The notes under the pieces are model-generated. The model worked only from the letters and a program-made list of their open reading frames with translations. It had not been told where the DNA came from and did no database searches. The position numbers were made by a program, and so were the translations under genes. From an uncultured Bacteroides sp. (GTDB lineage Bacteria; Bacteroidota; Bacteroidia; Bacteroidales; Bacteroidaceae), in contig CAJJYX010000052.1 of assembly GCA_905197435.1 (NCBI GenBank), forward strand, positions 1-17,989: a stretch of DNA of 17,989 bases, given 5' to 3'. Below are positions 8,941-17,973 of the stretch, piece by piece (the first letter of the stretch is position 1; each line of letters starts with the position of its first letter).

Positions 8941-10320
8941 CTACTTTTTCTGAAACACACGTATATAATCTATAACACATGTAACAGGTAGTGCAGACTC
9001 ATCAACTCCCTGCATACCACCCCAGCTACCTCCCCAGGCAAGGTTAAAAATGATATAATATGGTTTATCATATGGCCAATTGGCCACCCCTTTATTATCA
9101 TTATCATAAGTGAGTTGAACTTTACCATCCACATAAGTGGTAATATTTTGTGCAGTCCATTCTATGGCGTAAGTATGGAATTCTCCTTCAGCTTTCTCAA
9201 TCGTCATAGCATGAGTCACTTGTGTGCCGTTAGTATGATTATGTCCTTCAGCATGAAGACTGGAAGACACTTCATTAGGTACCACACCTACTTCTTCCAT
9301 AATATCTATTTCGCCACATTTTGGCCATCCCTCCTTATTCCAATCTACATTACAAGGCATCATCCAAAATGCCGGCCAAGTCCCCTTACCCTTAGGCAAC
9401 ATCATGCGAGCTTCAATGTATCCATACAGCCAGCCCTCCGATTCATGGGCATAGACACGACCGGAATATATCTTTCCATCATCTCCTTTAAAACAATGAA
9501 TACGCAACTTCCCATCTGACAATTCTGTCACCCGCTTGCCATTGACTGCTCCATCCACATAATTTTGGAGTTCATTGTTTACCCAACCTGCATTCTGCAC
9601 TTCATGTCTCCAATGAGTGGCATTGAGCTCTGTACCTTCGGTAAACTCATCATGCCAAACTAATTCATATCCTTCACGTTCTGGTATGGCAGTAATTTCA
9701 GCACCCTCTTGAATGACAAAAAACATTCGTTTTTGTCCCTCTCCTGTCACCGCTATTGTAGCCGTACGGCTTGTCAAACTAGTATTGGCGGTATAAGCAA
9801 CAATCACGCGTGCTTTATCGCGACTCACAGTCACCCAATCCGCATCAGATTGGACAGTCCAATCATCACTTTCATACACCGTCACCTCAGCATTACCTGC
9901 TCCTGAAGTACAAAGTACCTCTTGTACAGAAAATCTGATTCCACCTTTCTGCTTTACCTGCACATATTCACTTTGGGTGCCGGAAGTCACAGTCATCCTT
10001 CCATAACGCTCGGCATCCTTGTTCTCCTTTACGGTTACTTTAATTACTCCTTCCTTGCTTTCCCCATTTTCCAGAGTAAGGCTTATCCATCCATCTGTAG
10101 AATGAGCAGTCCATCCCTCACTTGTCGTTGTTACCTTTATCTCATAAGTGTCTTCTAAAGCCATAGCATCCAAGACTGACGGTAATACAGACAGCTTCAC
10201 TTCATTCGGAGTTTCGGGTATATCCGGTGTTCCAGAAGGTATTGAACCTTCATCTCCACCACCACAGGCCAGTAACAAGCCAGCCATACATAAAAGAGAA
10301 AATAGAGACATATTTTTCAT
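8941..10320 (-). CDS. GH16 endo-beta-glucanase with two BACON domains, lipoprotein
   Basis: 459 residues from the ATG at 10320. A TTG six codons earlier also opens the frame, but the ATG directly begins a good lipoprotein signal (MKNMSLFSLLCMAGLLLAC, Cys19) followed by GGGDEG. Domains in order: BACON 1 (about 42-126), BACON 2 (about 128-205, with the typical SDADWVTVS), then the GH16 jelly roll (about 217-458). The catalytic motif is GEIDIMEE, with nucleophile E337, helper D339 and acid/base E342. The extra Met between D and E marks the laminarinase/lichenase branch. Aromatic substrate-cleft segments include GTWPAFWMMP and NLAWGGSWGG. It is expected at the cell surface cutting beta-(1,3)- and possibly mixed-linkage glucan. 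BACON domains probably act as spacers or weak binding modules. Confidence 0.93.
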   Translation of the reverse strand: MKNMSLFSLLCMAGLLLACGGGDEGSIPSGTPDIPETPNEVKLSVLPSVLDAMALEDTYEIKVTTTSEGWTAHSTDGWISLTLENGESKEGVIKVTVKENKDAERYGRMTVTSGTQSEYVQVKQKGGIRFSVQEVLCTSGAGNAEVTVYESDDWTVQSDADWVTVSRDKARVIVAYTANTSLTSRTATIAVTGEGQKRMFFVIQEGAEITAIPEREGYELVWHDEFTEGTELNATHWRHEVQNAGWVNNELQNYVDGAVNGKRVTELSDGKLRIHCFKGDDGKIYSGRVYAHESEGWLYGYIEARMMLPKGKGTWPAFWMMPCNVDWNKEGWPKCGEIDIMEEVGVVPNEVSSSLHAEGHNHTNGTQVTHAMTIEKAEGEFHTYAIEWTAQNITTYVDGKVQLTYDNDNKGVANWPYDKPYYIIFNLAWGGSWGGMQGVDESALPVTCVIDYIRVFQKK

Positions 10321-10396
10321 TATATGTATTTTAGACAAAAGCCACTCCTCTCCGGTAAGTTCATGCCAGAAAGAAGTAGCTTTCGTATACAGTTAA

Positions 10397-11761
10397 TTAC
10401 TTCTTAATTATAGTGATATTAGCAATTACGAAATCAACACTAGCTTCACAACCACCAAAATCATAAATCAATTTTACAGGAGACGCAGCACCTTTAGCAA
10501 ACTTACAATCTGCAAACTTAATAATCTGCAATTTTCCAGTCTTCAATTGAACATCATTCTTATAAAAGGCCTGATTATCATCGTCATCTATTTGACAAAG
10601 TTTCACTGTCACACGACTATCTGCAGTTGCCATTACCACACAGGAGAAATCAAACACATCATCAGCTGAAAAACCAAGTGATGTTGTATTAAACACATTC
10701 TGTGCCTGCCACTCTGCAGCAGTAGCTGAGTTAGACGTAATAGTATATATACGACCATTAGCCTCGAATCCAGGATCATCAATCTGAGCCCAGCCTGCAT
10801 CTGCCCACCAGAAAGACATTTCAAAAGCTTGAGTATCGTCTATGGCTTTCCAGATATTATCAGCTGAATTATAATCCAACGGAATGACATTTGCATCATT
10901 ATGCTCTGTTATAAAAAAGTTCTTAACAGTAAATACTGTACCTTCTGGTGCACCCGCAAAGTCAAAAGCCACTTTGAGGTTTCCATCAAATCCGACACAG
11001 CCAGTTAAAGCTATTACATTATTTCCCTTATGTAACGGGAATATATTTTCGGTAAAGAACGTACCATCATCACCTTCTTTCTGTGGCTTGACCGTCGCAC
11101 CAACGCCATCCACACTCGAATTAATCACAACAGAGAAGTCGTAAGTCTTACCTGCCGACAGTACGATACCCGTATTTTCAACCTGCATCTGCGCCTGCCA
11201 TCTCTCAGAACCACAGCCATTCATTGTAAAAGTAATGCCCGTTGCCACATCTCCTTCATTGTCCGGATCTGCTATCTGAGTCCAACTGCCATCTGCAAAC
11301 CAAAAACGAAGCGTTGCTGACGTACCCTCAAAGAGATTTGTTCCTGCCGTAAAACCAAGCCATTCAGTCGAATCATCTGTAGGAGCATTAGGATCTACCC
11401 AATTTTCAGTTACTTCGATATTATGAGAAAGTACCTTTTGGTCACAAGCAGAAAATGCATACAAATAAACCGGATAACTACCTTTCTTCTTAAATTGGCA
11501 AGTGATGGAAGCACCAACGGCAAACTCTTCCAATTTCTTACCATCAGTACTGATAAAATAACGAATATCATCCAAGTCTTGTGAAGAGTTAGTAATAGTA
11601 TAAGTATTATCTGCTCCTTCACTAACTGTCAGCGACAAAGCATCTTGAGAAACGACAGAGCCTCCCAAACTATGGTCATCACTGTCCATTGGGGCACAAG
11701 ACGATATCCCCATAATAGCCATGCTCAATGCAAAAAAGCCATATAATAGATTCTTTTTCAT
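10397..11761 (-). CDS. SGBP-B-type surface glycan-binding lipoprotein with duplicated CBM-like domain
   Basis: 454 residues. The signal ends GISSC (Cys22) and is followed by APMDSDD, an acidic stretch like the surface-export signal of Bacteroides lipoproteins. A PKD/Ig-like domain covers about 38-118. Two related beta-sandwich modules follow, about 132-287 and 300-454. Internal duplication is evident: FWFADGSWTQIADPD (153-167) against FWWADAGWAQIDDPG (317-331), and RWQAQ (187-191) against EWQAQ (350-354). The paired Trp residues are good candidates for a sugar-binding platform. Position between susD and the glycosidases fits the second surface glycan-binding protein (SGBP-B) of a beta-glucan PUL, and the modules look CBM4-like. 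There is no catalytic motif. Ligand (beta-1,3-glucan) is inferred from context. It ends 76 bp before the GH16 start and begins 24 bp after the susD stop. Confidence 0.83.
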   Translation of the reverse strand: MKKNLLYGFFALSMAIMGISSCAPMDSDDHSLGGSVVSQDALSLTVSEGADNTYTITNSSQDLDDIRYFISTDGKKLEEFAVGASITCQFKKKGSYPVYLYAFSACDQKVLSHNIEVTENWVDPNAPTDDSTEWLGFTAGTNLFEGTSATLRFWFADGSWTQIADPDNEGDVATGITFTMNGCGSERWQAQMQVENTGIVLSAGKTYDFSVVINSSVDGVGATVKPQKEGDDGTFFTENIFPLHKGNNVIALTGCVGFDGNLKVAFDFAGAPEGTVFTVKNFFITEHNDANVIPLDYNSADNIWKAIDDTQAFEMSFWWADAGWAQIDDPGFEANGRIYTITSNSATAAEWQAQNVFNTTSLGFSADDVFDFSCVVMATADSRVTVKLCQIDDDDNQAFYKNDVQLKTGKLQIIKFADCKFAKGAASPVKLIYDFGGCEASVDFVIANITIIKK

Positions 11762-11785
11762 AATGATTCCTTTATTGATAGATGA

Positions 11786-13393
11786 TTAATAACCTTCATT
11801 CTGTTTCAGTTCAAATTCAGTTCCCTTAGTAGCATCAATATCACCTTGCGGAATAGCCACGTATTTATTGTGAGATTTCCAAGTACGCGCACTATTTATT
11901 CCCGGTACATTGCCTACGTTCAACACCTCTGTGATACCCCAACGAACTACATCATAATAACGGTGTCCTTCACCAACAAATTCATAATGATTCTCATTGA
12001 TAATATTCTGTTTGTTCACTGCAACACGGTGGTTAGTATCACCAAACGCGCGGTCACGAACCATATCTAAGCATTGCTGTGCAGAAATACCTTTCTGTTC
12101 AGCCACACCTTCCACTCCTACAAGTTCAGCATATGCCAATAAAGTCTCGGCATAACGGAAAATACGCAAATTATTACAATAATTTAAAGCTATAGTACCC
12201 GTCGGTTTATGATAACCCTTGCGAGCCGCATATTTTGCCAACCAGAATCCCGTATCCTGAAAACGAATAACATAAGAACCTCCTGACGCAATTTCCACTT
12301 TGTCACCCACATTGCCACCAGTACCTTTACCACGATAATCACGGATAGAGGCCTCGCGACGAGTATCACCAGCAGCAAACATTTCATAGGTTTCTTCACG
12401 CACCGGTCCAAATCCCCATCCGTCTTCGTAAGTATTAGTAGGATCACTCAAAGTACTTGGTGAAATGTAAGCCGGAAGATTGGTACCACCAGTAGCCCAC
12501 TGATTTCCCCAGTCCTTACCTTCACCAATGTGATTGGCTTCAAAAATAGATTCTTTGTTGAATTCGCCTTCATCTACCCAAATATCAGCATACTTAGAAG
12601 TCAATTCAAACTCACCACTGGCAATAATCTCAGCCAATCCACTGGCTGCTTCCGCATATTTAGCATTATCTTTCTGATACATGACAACACGAGCTTTCAA
12701 CATCAAGGCAGCAGCAAGACTAGCACGTCCGCTATTCGCTCCACCATTTGTAGAATACTTCACTTCAGCTTCTTTAAAGCTAGCGATAGAAGCGTCCACA
12801 TCCTTGATAATTTGAGCATATACCTCATCCGGACTCAGTTGCGGACCAACATAGGGAGGTTCATACAATGTTTCCTGGAAAGGCACAGAGCCAAAACTTC
12901 TCCACAACATATAGAGATAATAGGCACGCAGGAAAAATCCTTCACCACGGTACTGTGAAATAAGTTTCAACTCTGCAGGGTTGTTTGTCGTAGCAGTCTC
13001 ACAAAGTCCCAAAGCACTATTTACTCGAGTAATGCCAGAAGTATAAATATTCCAAGTACCATGCAATGTGCTATTACCCGTAGTAGTAAACATCGACACA
13101 TTCAAGTTCATACCTGACATACCATCTTGAGCATCACCACCACCTTTCCAAAGATCATCGCTCTGAATGTCACCAATATAAACAGATGATTCATAAGAAC
13201 CGCCTGCGTATGAATCCAACAAGAGAATTTGATAAGCTGCTGCTAGACCAGAGTTAATATTCATCGGGTCACCTGCTGCTCCAGCAGCACCCTTTGATGC
13301 CGGATCAGGATTTAAGAAACTATCGCCGCAAGAGGTCAAGGTCATGCCTGATGCCAAAACTGCCGCTACTATATAGAATTTAAATTTATTCAT
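11786..13393 (-). CDS. SusD/RagB-family surface glycan-binding protein (SGBP-A)
   Basis: 535 residues, the normal SusD size. The lipoprotein signal ends TLTSC (Cys22) followed by GDSFLNPDP, the usual SusD-like N-terminus. The middle is helical with TPR-like segments (for example YRGEGFFLRAYYLYMLWRSFG around residues 148-168). The C-terminus has the family pattern NENHYEFVGEGHRYYDVVRWG-type stretch (466-486) and a Pro-containing YVAIPQ near the end. SusD proteins cap the SusC barrel and hand over oligosaccharides. Ligand specificity for beta-(1,3)-glucan is inferred from the neighbouring enzymes. The gene starts 20 bp downstream of the susC stop, the near-universal susC-susD order. Confidence 0.95.
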   Translation of the reverse strand: MNKFKFYIVAAVLASGMTLTSCGDSFLNPDPASKGAAGAAGDPMNINSGLAAAYQILLLDSYAGGSYESSVYIGDIQSDDLWKGGGDAQDGMSGMNLNVSMFTTTGNSTLHGTWNIYTSGITRVNSALGLCETATTNNPAELKLISQYRGEGFFLRAYYLYMLWRSFGSVPFQETLYEPPYVGPQLSPDEVYAQIIKDVDASIASFKEAEVKYSTNGGANSGRASLAAALMLKARVVMYQKDNAKYAEAASGLAEIIASGEFELTSKYADIWVDEGEFNKESIFEANHIGEGKDWGNQWATGGTNLPAYISPSTLSDPTNTYEDGWGFGPVREETYEMFAAGDTRREASIRDYRGKGTGGNVGDKVEIASGGSYVIRFQDTGFWLAKYAARKGYHKPTGTIALNYCNNLRIFRYAETLLAYAELVGVEGVAEQKGISAQQCLDMVRDRAFGDTNHRVAVNKQNIINENHYEFVGEGHRYYDVVRWGITEVLNVGNVPGINSARTWKSHNKYVAIPQGDIDATKGTEFELKQNEGY

Positions 13394-13413
13394 AATCTGA
13401 TTAATTTTAATGT

Positions 13414-16400
13414 TTAGAATGTGATGTTAGCTCCTACTGTGATTGTACGAGATTGTGGATAGATACCCTTGTCTACACCCAACGTGGTATAACCACCAGA
13501 TGCCAGTTCAGGATCAAATCCTTCATAACCGGTAATGGTAATCAAGTTCTCAGCTCCCACATAAAGACGCAAGCGCTGAATAGAAGCTTTGCGAGTAAGA
13601 GTTGCAGGAAGCGTATAACCAATCTGAGCATTCTTCAAACGGAGATAAGAGCCATCGTGAATATAAAGGTCAGAAGAAGTCCAGTTTCCATTAGGATTGG
13701 CAGAAGTCATCCGAGGAATACGATTCGAAGTACCCTCCCCATGCCAACGGTCCATAATCCAAGAAGGACGGTTCATAGCAGGAACATCACCACGTTGCGC
13801 AAAATCAAATACATCATTACCCAAAGTCCCTTGGAAAGAAAGACTCAAATCGAAGCCTTTCCACTCTGCACCAAGCGAGAAACCGAAGGTCCAATCAGGC
13901 ATACCTTTACCAATTTTAGTACGGTCTTGGTCATTGATAACACCATCACTAGTAACATCCACGAAACGAACATCACCTGGTCGTGCATTAGGTTGCAAGA
14001 GCTCACCATCTTTATTCACATAACTGTTCACTTCATCCCAATTCTGGAAAATACCATCTGTCTTACGACCGTAAAAATAAGGCCATACCTCTCCGTTCTT
14101 GGCATGTACATAATCACCTACACCAGAAGCACCTGCACTCTCGTAATTCTGTTCACCAGAAGCATTACCCAGATCTAACAGTTTGTTTCTCGAATAAGAC
14201 CAGTTAGTATTAACCCAATAAGAGAAATCTTTGATATTATCCTTCCAGCCGAGTTCCATTTCAATACCCCAGTTCTCCATAGAACCTAAATTACCCCAAG
14301 GTTTGCTTTGACCAATATAAGTAGGAACCGGCATTTCTGCTAACATATCCGTTGTCTTTTTATAGTAATAGTCAAATCCAAAACTCAAACGCTGATTGAG
14401 GAAACGCATGTCTATACCAAAGTCTGTTTGTGTGGAGGTTTCCCATTTGATATCAGGATTAGCAGCAGCAGCCGGAGAAGTACCATATATCATCGCACCA
14501 CCATTTTCACCAGGTTTCGTAAAATCATTCATATTAGGTTTATAACTTCCACCAAAATAATAGTTTTGGCCACCACTCATCAAGGCACGATAACGGAAAT
14601 CACCGATAGACTCATTACCATTCTGCCCCCATGAAAAACGGAATTTCAAAACATCAAACCACTCAGGTTTCATTTTTGCCAAATAAGGTTCATTCCAAAC
14701 ATTCCAACCTAATGAGAAGGACGGAAATACACCCCACTTATTGTTAGCACCGAAATGTGAAGAACCATCACGACGAACTGTCACCTGCAACATATAACGT
14801 TCAGCAAAGTTATAATCTATACGTCCGAAATAAGAGGCAATAGAAGTATGAGTTGCATCGCCTATTCCACCCCATAAAATAGATTCTGTTTCAGCAGCTG
14901 TAGCAGATCCGATATTAGCATGAATAGGATTCAAATCAAACAAATCAAAATCTTTACCACCAATATTACGTGAACGATAGCGAGCAGCCGATTGTCCCAA
15001 TACAACAGAAACATTATGCTTTTCAGCGAAAGTCTGATTATAAGAGAAATAATTTTCTGTCTGCCAACGCATACCACGGTTCATCTCACTTTGAACCCAG
15101 CTAGCGTCTGTATGGGTCATTGTACCCAGATAATCGGGATAGCCATAACCGTCATACCCCCAGAAAGCCAAATCCACACCATAACTAGAACGGAATTTTA
15201 AGCCGGGGAGAATATTCAGCTCAGCATAAAATGTACCCACTATTTTATCTGAATTATTACGTCCCAATGTCGGTCTATTTAATTGTGCAACCGGATTGGT
15301 CAATTCTTGGAAACCTGAAGGCGGCAAAGAAAGCACTTTACCATCTTTCACAATAGCATTGGGATAGCTAGCAAGGATTGACTCTCCTTCTGCCTCAGAA
15401 GCATAAACCGGAACTAATGGAGAAAATGCAATAGCACTACCTAAAATAGAACCATACTCAGAGTTAGCTTCAACACTGGTTGAATGGTCACGAGTATAAC
15501 CAAGGTTTACACCTACCGTAACTGCATTCAGATATTTACGATCTTCAACCTCGAATACTTTATAAGTAGAGTTACTACGAACAGACAAACGTTCATAATT
15601 GGAACGTCCATAATTACCGCCAACAATACCTTCTTGATTGAAATAACCCAAAGAAAGAAAATACGTCATTTTGTCATTACCACCATTAATACTCAGCTGA
15701 TGTTGTTGAACTGGAGCATCGTAGTTGAAAACTTCATCCTGCCAATCTGTATCTACCATATTATTAGCAATATCCGCTGCTGAATAACGAGGAGCATTAC
15801 CATCATTTATCTGCATTTCATTCATGATAGTCATATATTCATGAGCATTCAACACGGCTTTCTTTTTCCAAGGATTCTGCCAGCCATAACTGAAGTCATA
15901 GCTCACGGTAGTCTTTCCCTTACTACCAGACTTTGTGGTCACCAGAACCACACCGTTAGCGGCACGGGCACCATAGATAGCTGCAGAAGCAGCATCTTTC
16001 AAAATTTCAATGGATGCAATATCAGTAGGATTCAAATAATTAATTCCACCACCGACAGGCATGCCATCCACAATATATAACGGATCAGAATTATTAACCG
16101 TACCAATACCACGAATACGCACCTTAGAATCAGAATTAGGCTGACCAGAAGATTGTGTGATCTGCACACCAGAAACTTTACCTTTTAAAGCATCTTCCAC
16201 ACGCGAAGGCTTCGTCAAATTCAATTCATCAGCTCCTACCTTACTGATAGCAGCCGTCACAACAGATTTCTTCTGCACACCATAGCCCACAACAACCACT
16301 TCATCCAGTGTCTCAGTGTCTTCCTGAAGAACAATTTTTAAAGTTCTTTGTCCTTTTACTGCTACTTCCTGAGGCTTAAAACCAATATAAGTAATAGACA

Positions 16401-16608
16401 GCATTGCATCGGCAGGAACCAACAATGTAAAATTACCATCCAAATCAGTAATTCCACCATTGGTAGTTCCTTTAACTACCACATTTACTCCAAGCAACGG
16501 TTCATTATCCGAACCGCTTACCACTGTACCTTTTACCTGTATATTTTGGGCATATACAGAAGCCAAGATAAAGCTTAAGAGAAATAAAACAGATAATAAC
16601 TTTTTCAT
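13414..16608 (-). CDS. SusC/RagA-family TonB-dependent outer-membrane transporter
   Basis: 1064 residues from the ATG at 16608. The frame extends 38 codons further upstream, but those codons overlap the promoter and the Met at 16608 begins a clean signal peptide ending ASVYA before QN (residues 1-20). Domains: carboxypeptidase-regulatory-like domain (about 23-95), TonB box DEVVVVGYG (102-110), plug (about 115-230, with VRIRGIGT, PLYIVDG, IEILKDAASAAIYGARAANGV), then the 22-stranded barrel to the final aromatic residue (ITF at the C-terminus). No STN domain precedes the first domain, so it is not expected to signal to an anti-sigma/ECF pair. It imports oligosaccharides across the outer membrane with SusD as lid. 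It is the first gene of the operon. Confidence 0.96.
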   Translation of the reverse strand: MKKLLSVLFLLSFILASVYAQNIQVKGTVVSGSDNEPLLGVNVVVKGTTNGGITDLDGNFTLLVPADAMLSITYIGFKPQEVAVKGQRTLKIVLQEDTETLDEVVVVGYGVQKKSVVTAAISKVGADELNLTKPSRVEDALKGKVSGVQITQSSGQPNSDSKVRIRGIGTVNNSDPLYIVDGMPVGGGINYLNPTDIASIEILKDAASAAIYGARAANGVVLVTTKSGSKGKTTVSYDFSYGWQNPWKKKAVLNAHEYMTIMNEMQINDGNAPRYSAADIANNMVDTDWQDEVFNYDAPVQQHQLSINGGNDKMTYFLSLGYFNQEGIVGGNYGRSNYERLSVRSNSTYKVFEVEDRKYLNAVTVGVNLGYTRDHSTSVEANSEYGSILGSAIAFSPLVPVYASEAEGESILASYPNAIVKDGKVLSLPPSGFQELTNPVAQLNRPTLGRNNSDKIVGTFYAELNILPGLKFRSSYGVDLAFWGYDGYGYPDYLGTMTHTDASWVQSEMNRGMRWQTENYFSYNQTFAEKHNVSVVLGQSAARYRSRNIGGKDFDLFDLNPIHANIGSATAAETESILWGGIGDATHTSIASYFGRIDYNFAERYMLQVTVRRDGSSHFGANNKWGVFPSFSLGWNVWNEPYLAKMKPEWFDVLKFRFSWGQNGNESIGDFRYRALMSGGQNYYFGGSYKPNMNDFTKPGENGGAMIYGTSPAAAANPDIKWETSTQTDFGIDMRFLNQRLSFGFDYYYKKTTDMLAEMPVPTYIGQSKPWGNLGSMENWGIEMELGWKDNIKDFSYWVNTNWSYSRNKLLDLGNASGEQNYESAGASGVGDYVHAKNGEVWPYFYGRKTDGIFQNWDEVNSYVNKDGELLQPNARPGDVRFVDVTSDGVINDQDRTKIGKGMPDWTFGFSLGAEWKGFDLSLSFQGTLGNDVFDFAQRGDVPAMNRPSWIMDRWHGEGTSNRIPRMTSANPNGNWTSSDLYIHDGSYLRLKNAQIGYTLPATLTRKASIQRLRLYVGAENLITITGYEGFDPELASGGYTTLGVDKGIYPQSRTITVGANITF

Positions 16609-16663
16609 AAGTTTTACTAAATTAAGATTAACGTTTCTCGGTTTTGTTCCCAATCGAACAGTG

Positions 16664-16693
16664 CAAACATAGAGTAAAAGCAAATAAAACAAA
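16664..16693 (-). promoter_or_regulatory. Putative PUL operon promoter upstream of susC
   Basis: Read on the minus strand, TTTG (16693-16690) is followed by TATGTTTG (16671-16664), matching -33 TTTG and -7 TAnnTTTG with 24 bp between centres, 2 bp shorter than usual. Transcription would start near 16660, leaving a leader of about 50 nt before the susC ATG at 16608. The region between this promoter and the terminator at 16833 (about 140 bp) is AT-rich and is where operator sites for the PUL regulator would be expected; I see no convincing repeat in it. Confidence 0.5.
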
Positions 16694-16824
16694 CAAGAAA
16701 CAATCATTCTTAAATACGTCAAATCTGAATTTCAAATACGTTGCCAATACGCCATTCACAAGTAACTTACTAATAACCAATGATTAGTATATACTTTCAA
16801 GCATTACATCACAACATCTTATAT

Positions 16825-16855
16825 AACACAAAGGGAGGAATTTGACATTCCTCCC
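16825..16855 (-). terminator. Intrinsic terminator after the regulator gene
   Basis: On the minus strand GGGAGGAAT pairs perfectly with ATTCCTCCC over 9 bp, with a 5-nt loop GTCAA (16855-16833), followed by TTTGTGTT. It lies about 45 bp past the regulator stop and separates the regulator transcript from susC. Confidence 0.7.
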
Positions 16856-16900
16856 TCCCATAAGCGTTCTATTCCTTAAAGGAAGTTAATACCCAAAAGA

Positions 16901-17917
16901 CTAAAGTATATTGCTTAAATAATCAGTCAAACTGTCCTCTCTCTCTAAAGCGAACTTCTTACGAAGACGATAACGGATTGTCTCAACTCCACGGACTGAA
17001 ATGTTCAACAGTGGGGCTATTTCTTTTGTGGAAAGGTTCATCTTTAAATAAGCGCACATCATGCGTTCGTTGTGGGAAAGCTCAGGATGCTTGGCATAAA
17101 GACGCTTCATAAAATTGTTATGTATCAAATCGAACTGGTCTTCAATACGCTTCAAAACCTCATCGCTCTGTATATTACCATCTATCTTATTATTAATAAG
17201 TATGAGTTGCTGTTTTCCTTCCCGAGCTCCCTCACCCTTCAGCAGTGCGGATACTTTAAGTATCTCTGACTTAATTTCAGTCAACATTTCATTCTTACGG
17301 ACAAAATTTATCATCAGATTGGCCATTTCCTGGCTCTTATGTTGCAAATCATATTCCAATTTTTCTTTCTCCAACTGCATAATCTGCTTTTCCTGACGAG
17401 CTTTCTCCTCTTCGTACTCCCTTTCCATATCATGCAATTCTTTATCCTTCTCGACCACCGCCTGCTGTTTCTTCCGCTTTACACGGATATCATCCCAGCG
17501 ATAAACATGCCACAAGACAAGCAAGGCCAAGACAATATAACAAACGTATGCAACAGCACTGCGATACCACGGTGGAAGTATACGAAATGCAATTGTATCC
17601 GATGATGTCGTACCGTCAAGAAAAACCGCTTTAACTTCAAACGTATATTCACCTTCCGACAGATTACTATACTCTTTGGTACGTATTGTTGTAAAGTCGG
17701 ACCAGATTCCCTTATTCAAACGATACCGAAAACGGATATCATCTCCTACTGCAAAGAAAGAAAAGGCATAGTCAAAACGAACGGAATTCATGGAATAAGC
17801 TATCACCGGCACAGGCTTCTCTCCTAAAAAATTTGCAGTATATACCAATGAGTCTTTGGGGTAAGACAAATACATATTCCTTATATATAAACATTTTAAT
17901 ATATATACCCAAAACAT
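16901..17917 (-). CDS. Y_Y_Y-domain LuxR-type transcriptional regulator lacking its beta-propeller sensor
   Basis: 338 residues as drawn. Domains: Y_Y_Y (triple-tyrosine) beta-sandwich at about 35-115 (RFRYRLN, SNLSEGEYTFEVKA), one transmembrane helix (about 117-138), a charged coiled coil (about 144-225), and a C-terminal LuxR/GerE-type helix-turn-helix (about 275-335; LSTKEIAPLLNISVRGVETIRYRLRKK in part). Full-length relatives have some 600-700 further residues of two-propeller periplasmic sensor before the Y_Y_Y domain. Here the frame closes at a stop at 17972-17974, so the sensor is not in frame. Residues 1-14 come from AT-rich DNA and look non-homologous; the ATG at 17875, preceded by AAGGAA, is an equally good start. 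No signal peptide is evident. The protein could be a truncated remnant or a sensorless regulator. It lies upstream of susC on the same strand and is the natural candidate to control the PUL. Confidence 0.7.
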   Translation of the reverse strand: MFWVYILKCLYIRNMYLSYPKDSLVYTANFLGEKPVPVIAYSMNSVRFDYAFSFFAVGDDIRFRYRLNKGIWSDFTTIRTKEYSNLSEGEYTFEVKAVFLDGTTSSDTIAFRILPPWYRSAVAYVCYIVLALLVLWHVYRWDDIRVKRKKQQAVVEKDKELHDMEREYEEEKARQEKQIMQLEKEKLEYDLQHKSQEMANLMINFVRKNEMLTEIKSEILKVSALLKGEGAREGKQQLILINNKIDGNIQSDEVLKRIEDQFDLIHNNFMKRLYAKHPELSHNERMMCAYLKMNLSTKEIAPLLNISVRGVETIRYRLRKKFALEREDSLTDYLSNIL

Positions 17918-17938
17918 TGCACTGAAATAAATACATTC

Positions 17939-17973
17939 AAAAAGCCTTTTGATTGGTTAAATCAAAAGGCTTT
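17939..17973 (-). terminator. Perfect 15-bp hairpin just upstream of the truncated regulator
   Basis: AAAAGCCTTTTGATT (17939-17953) and its exact reverse complement (17959-17973) flank a 5-nt loop. T-rich tracts on both sides make it a possible bidirectional terminator. On the minus strand it would end a gene lying beyond the right edge, leaving only about 20-60 bp before the regulator start. Confidence 0.75.

Noticed and set aside
13414..16608. SusC as a sigma/anti-sigma signalling transducer
   Set aside because: There is no STN domain between the signal peptide and the first beta-sandwich, and no sigma or anti-sigma gene is in the window.
16609..16722. 38-codon N-terminal extension of SusC
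   Set aside because: It would place residues before a canonical signal peptide starting at 16608 and it overlaps the promoter candidate.
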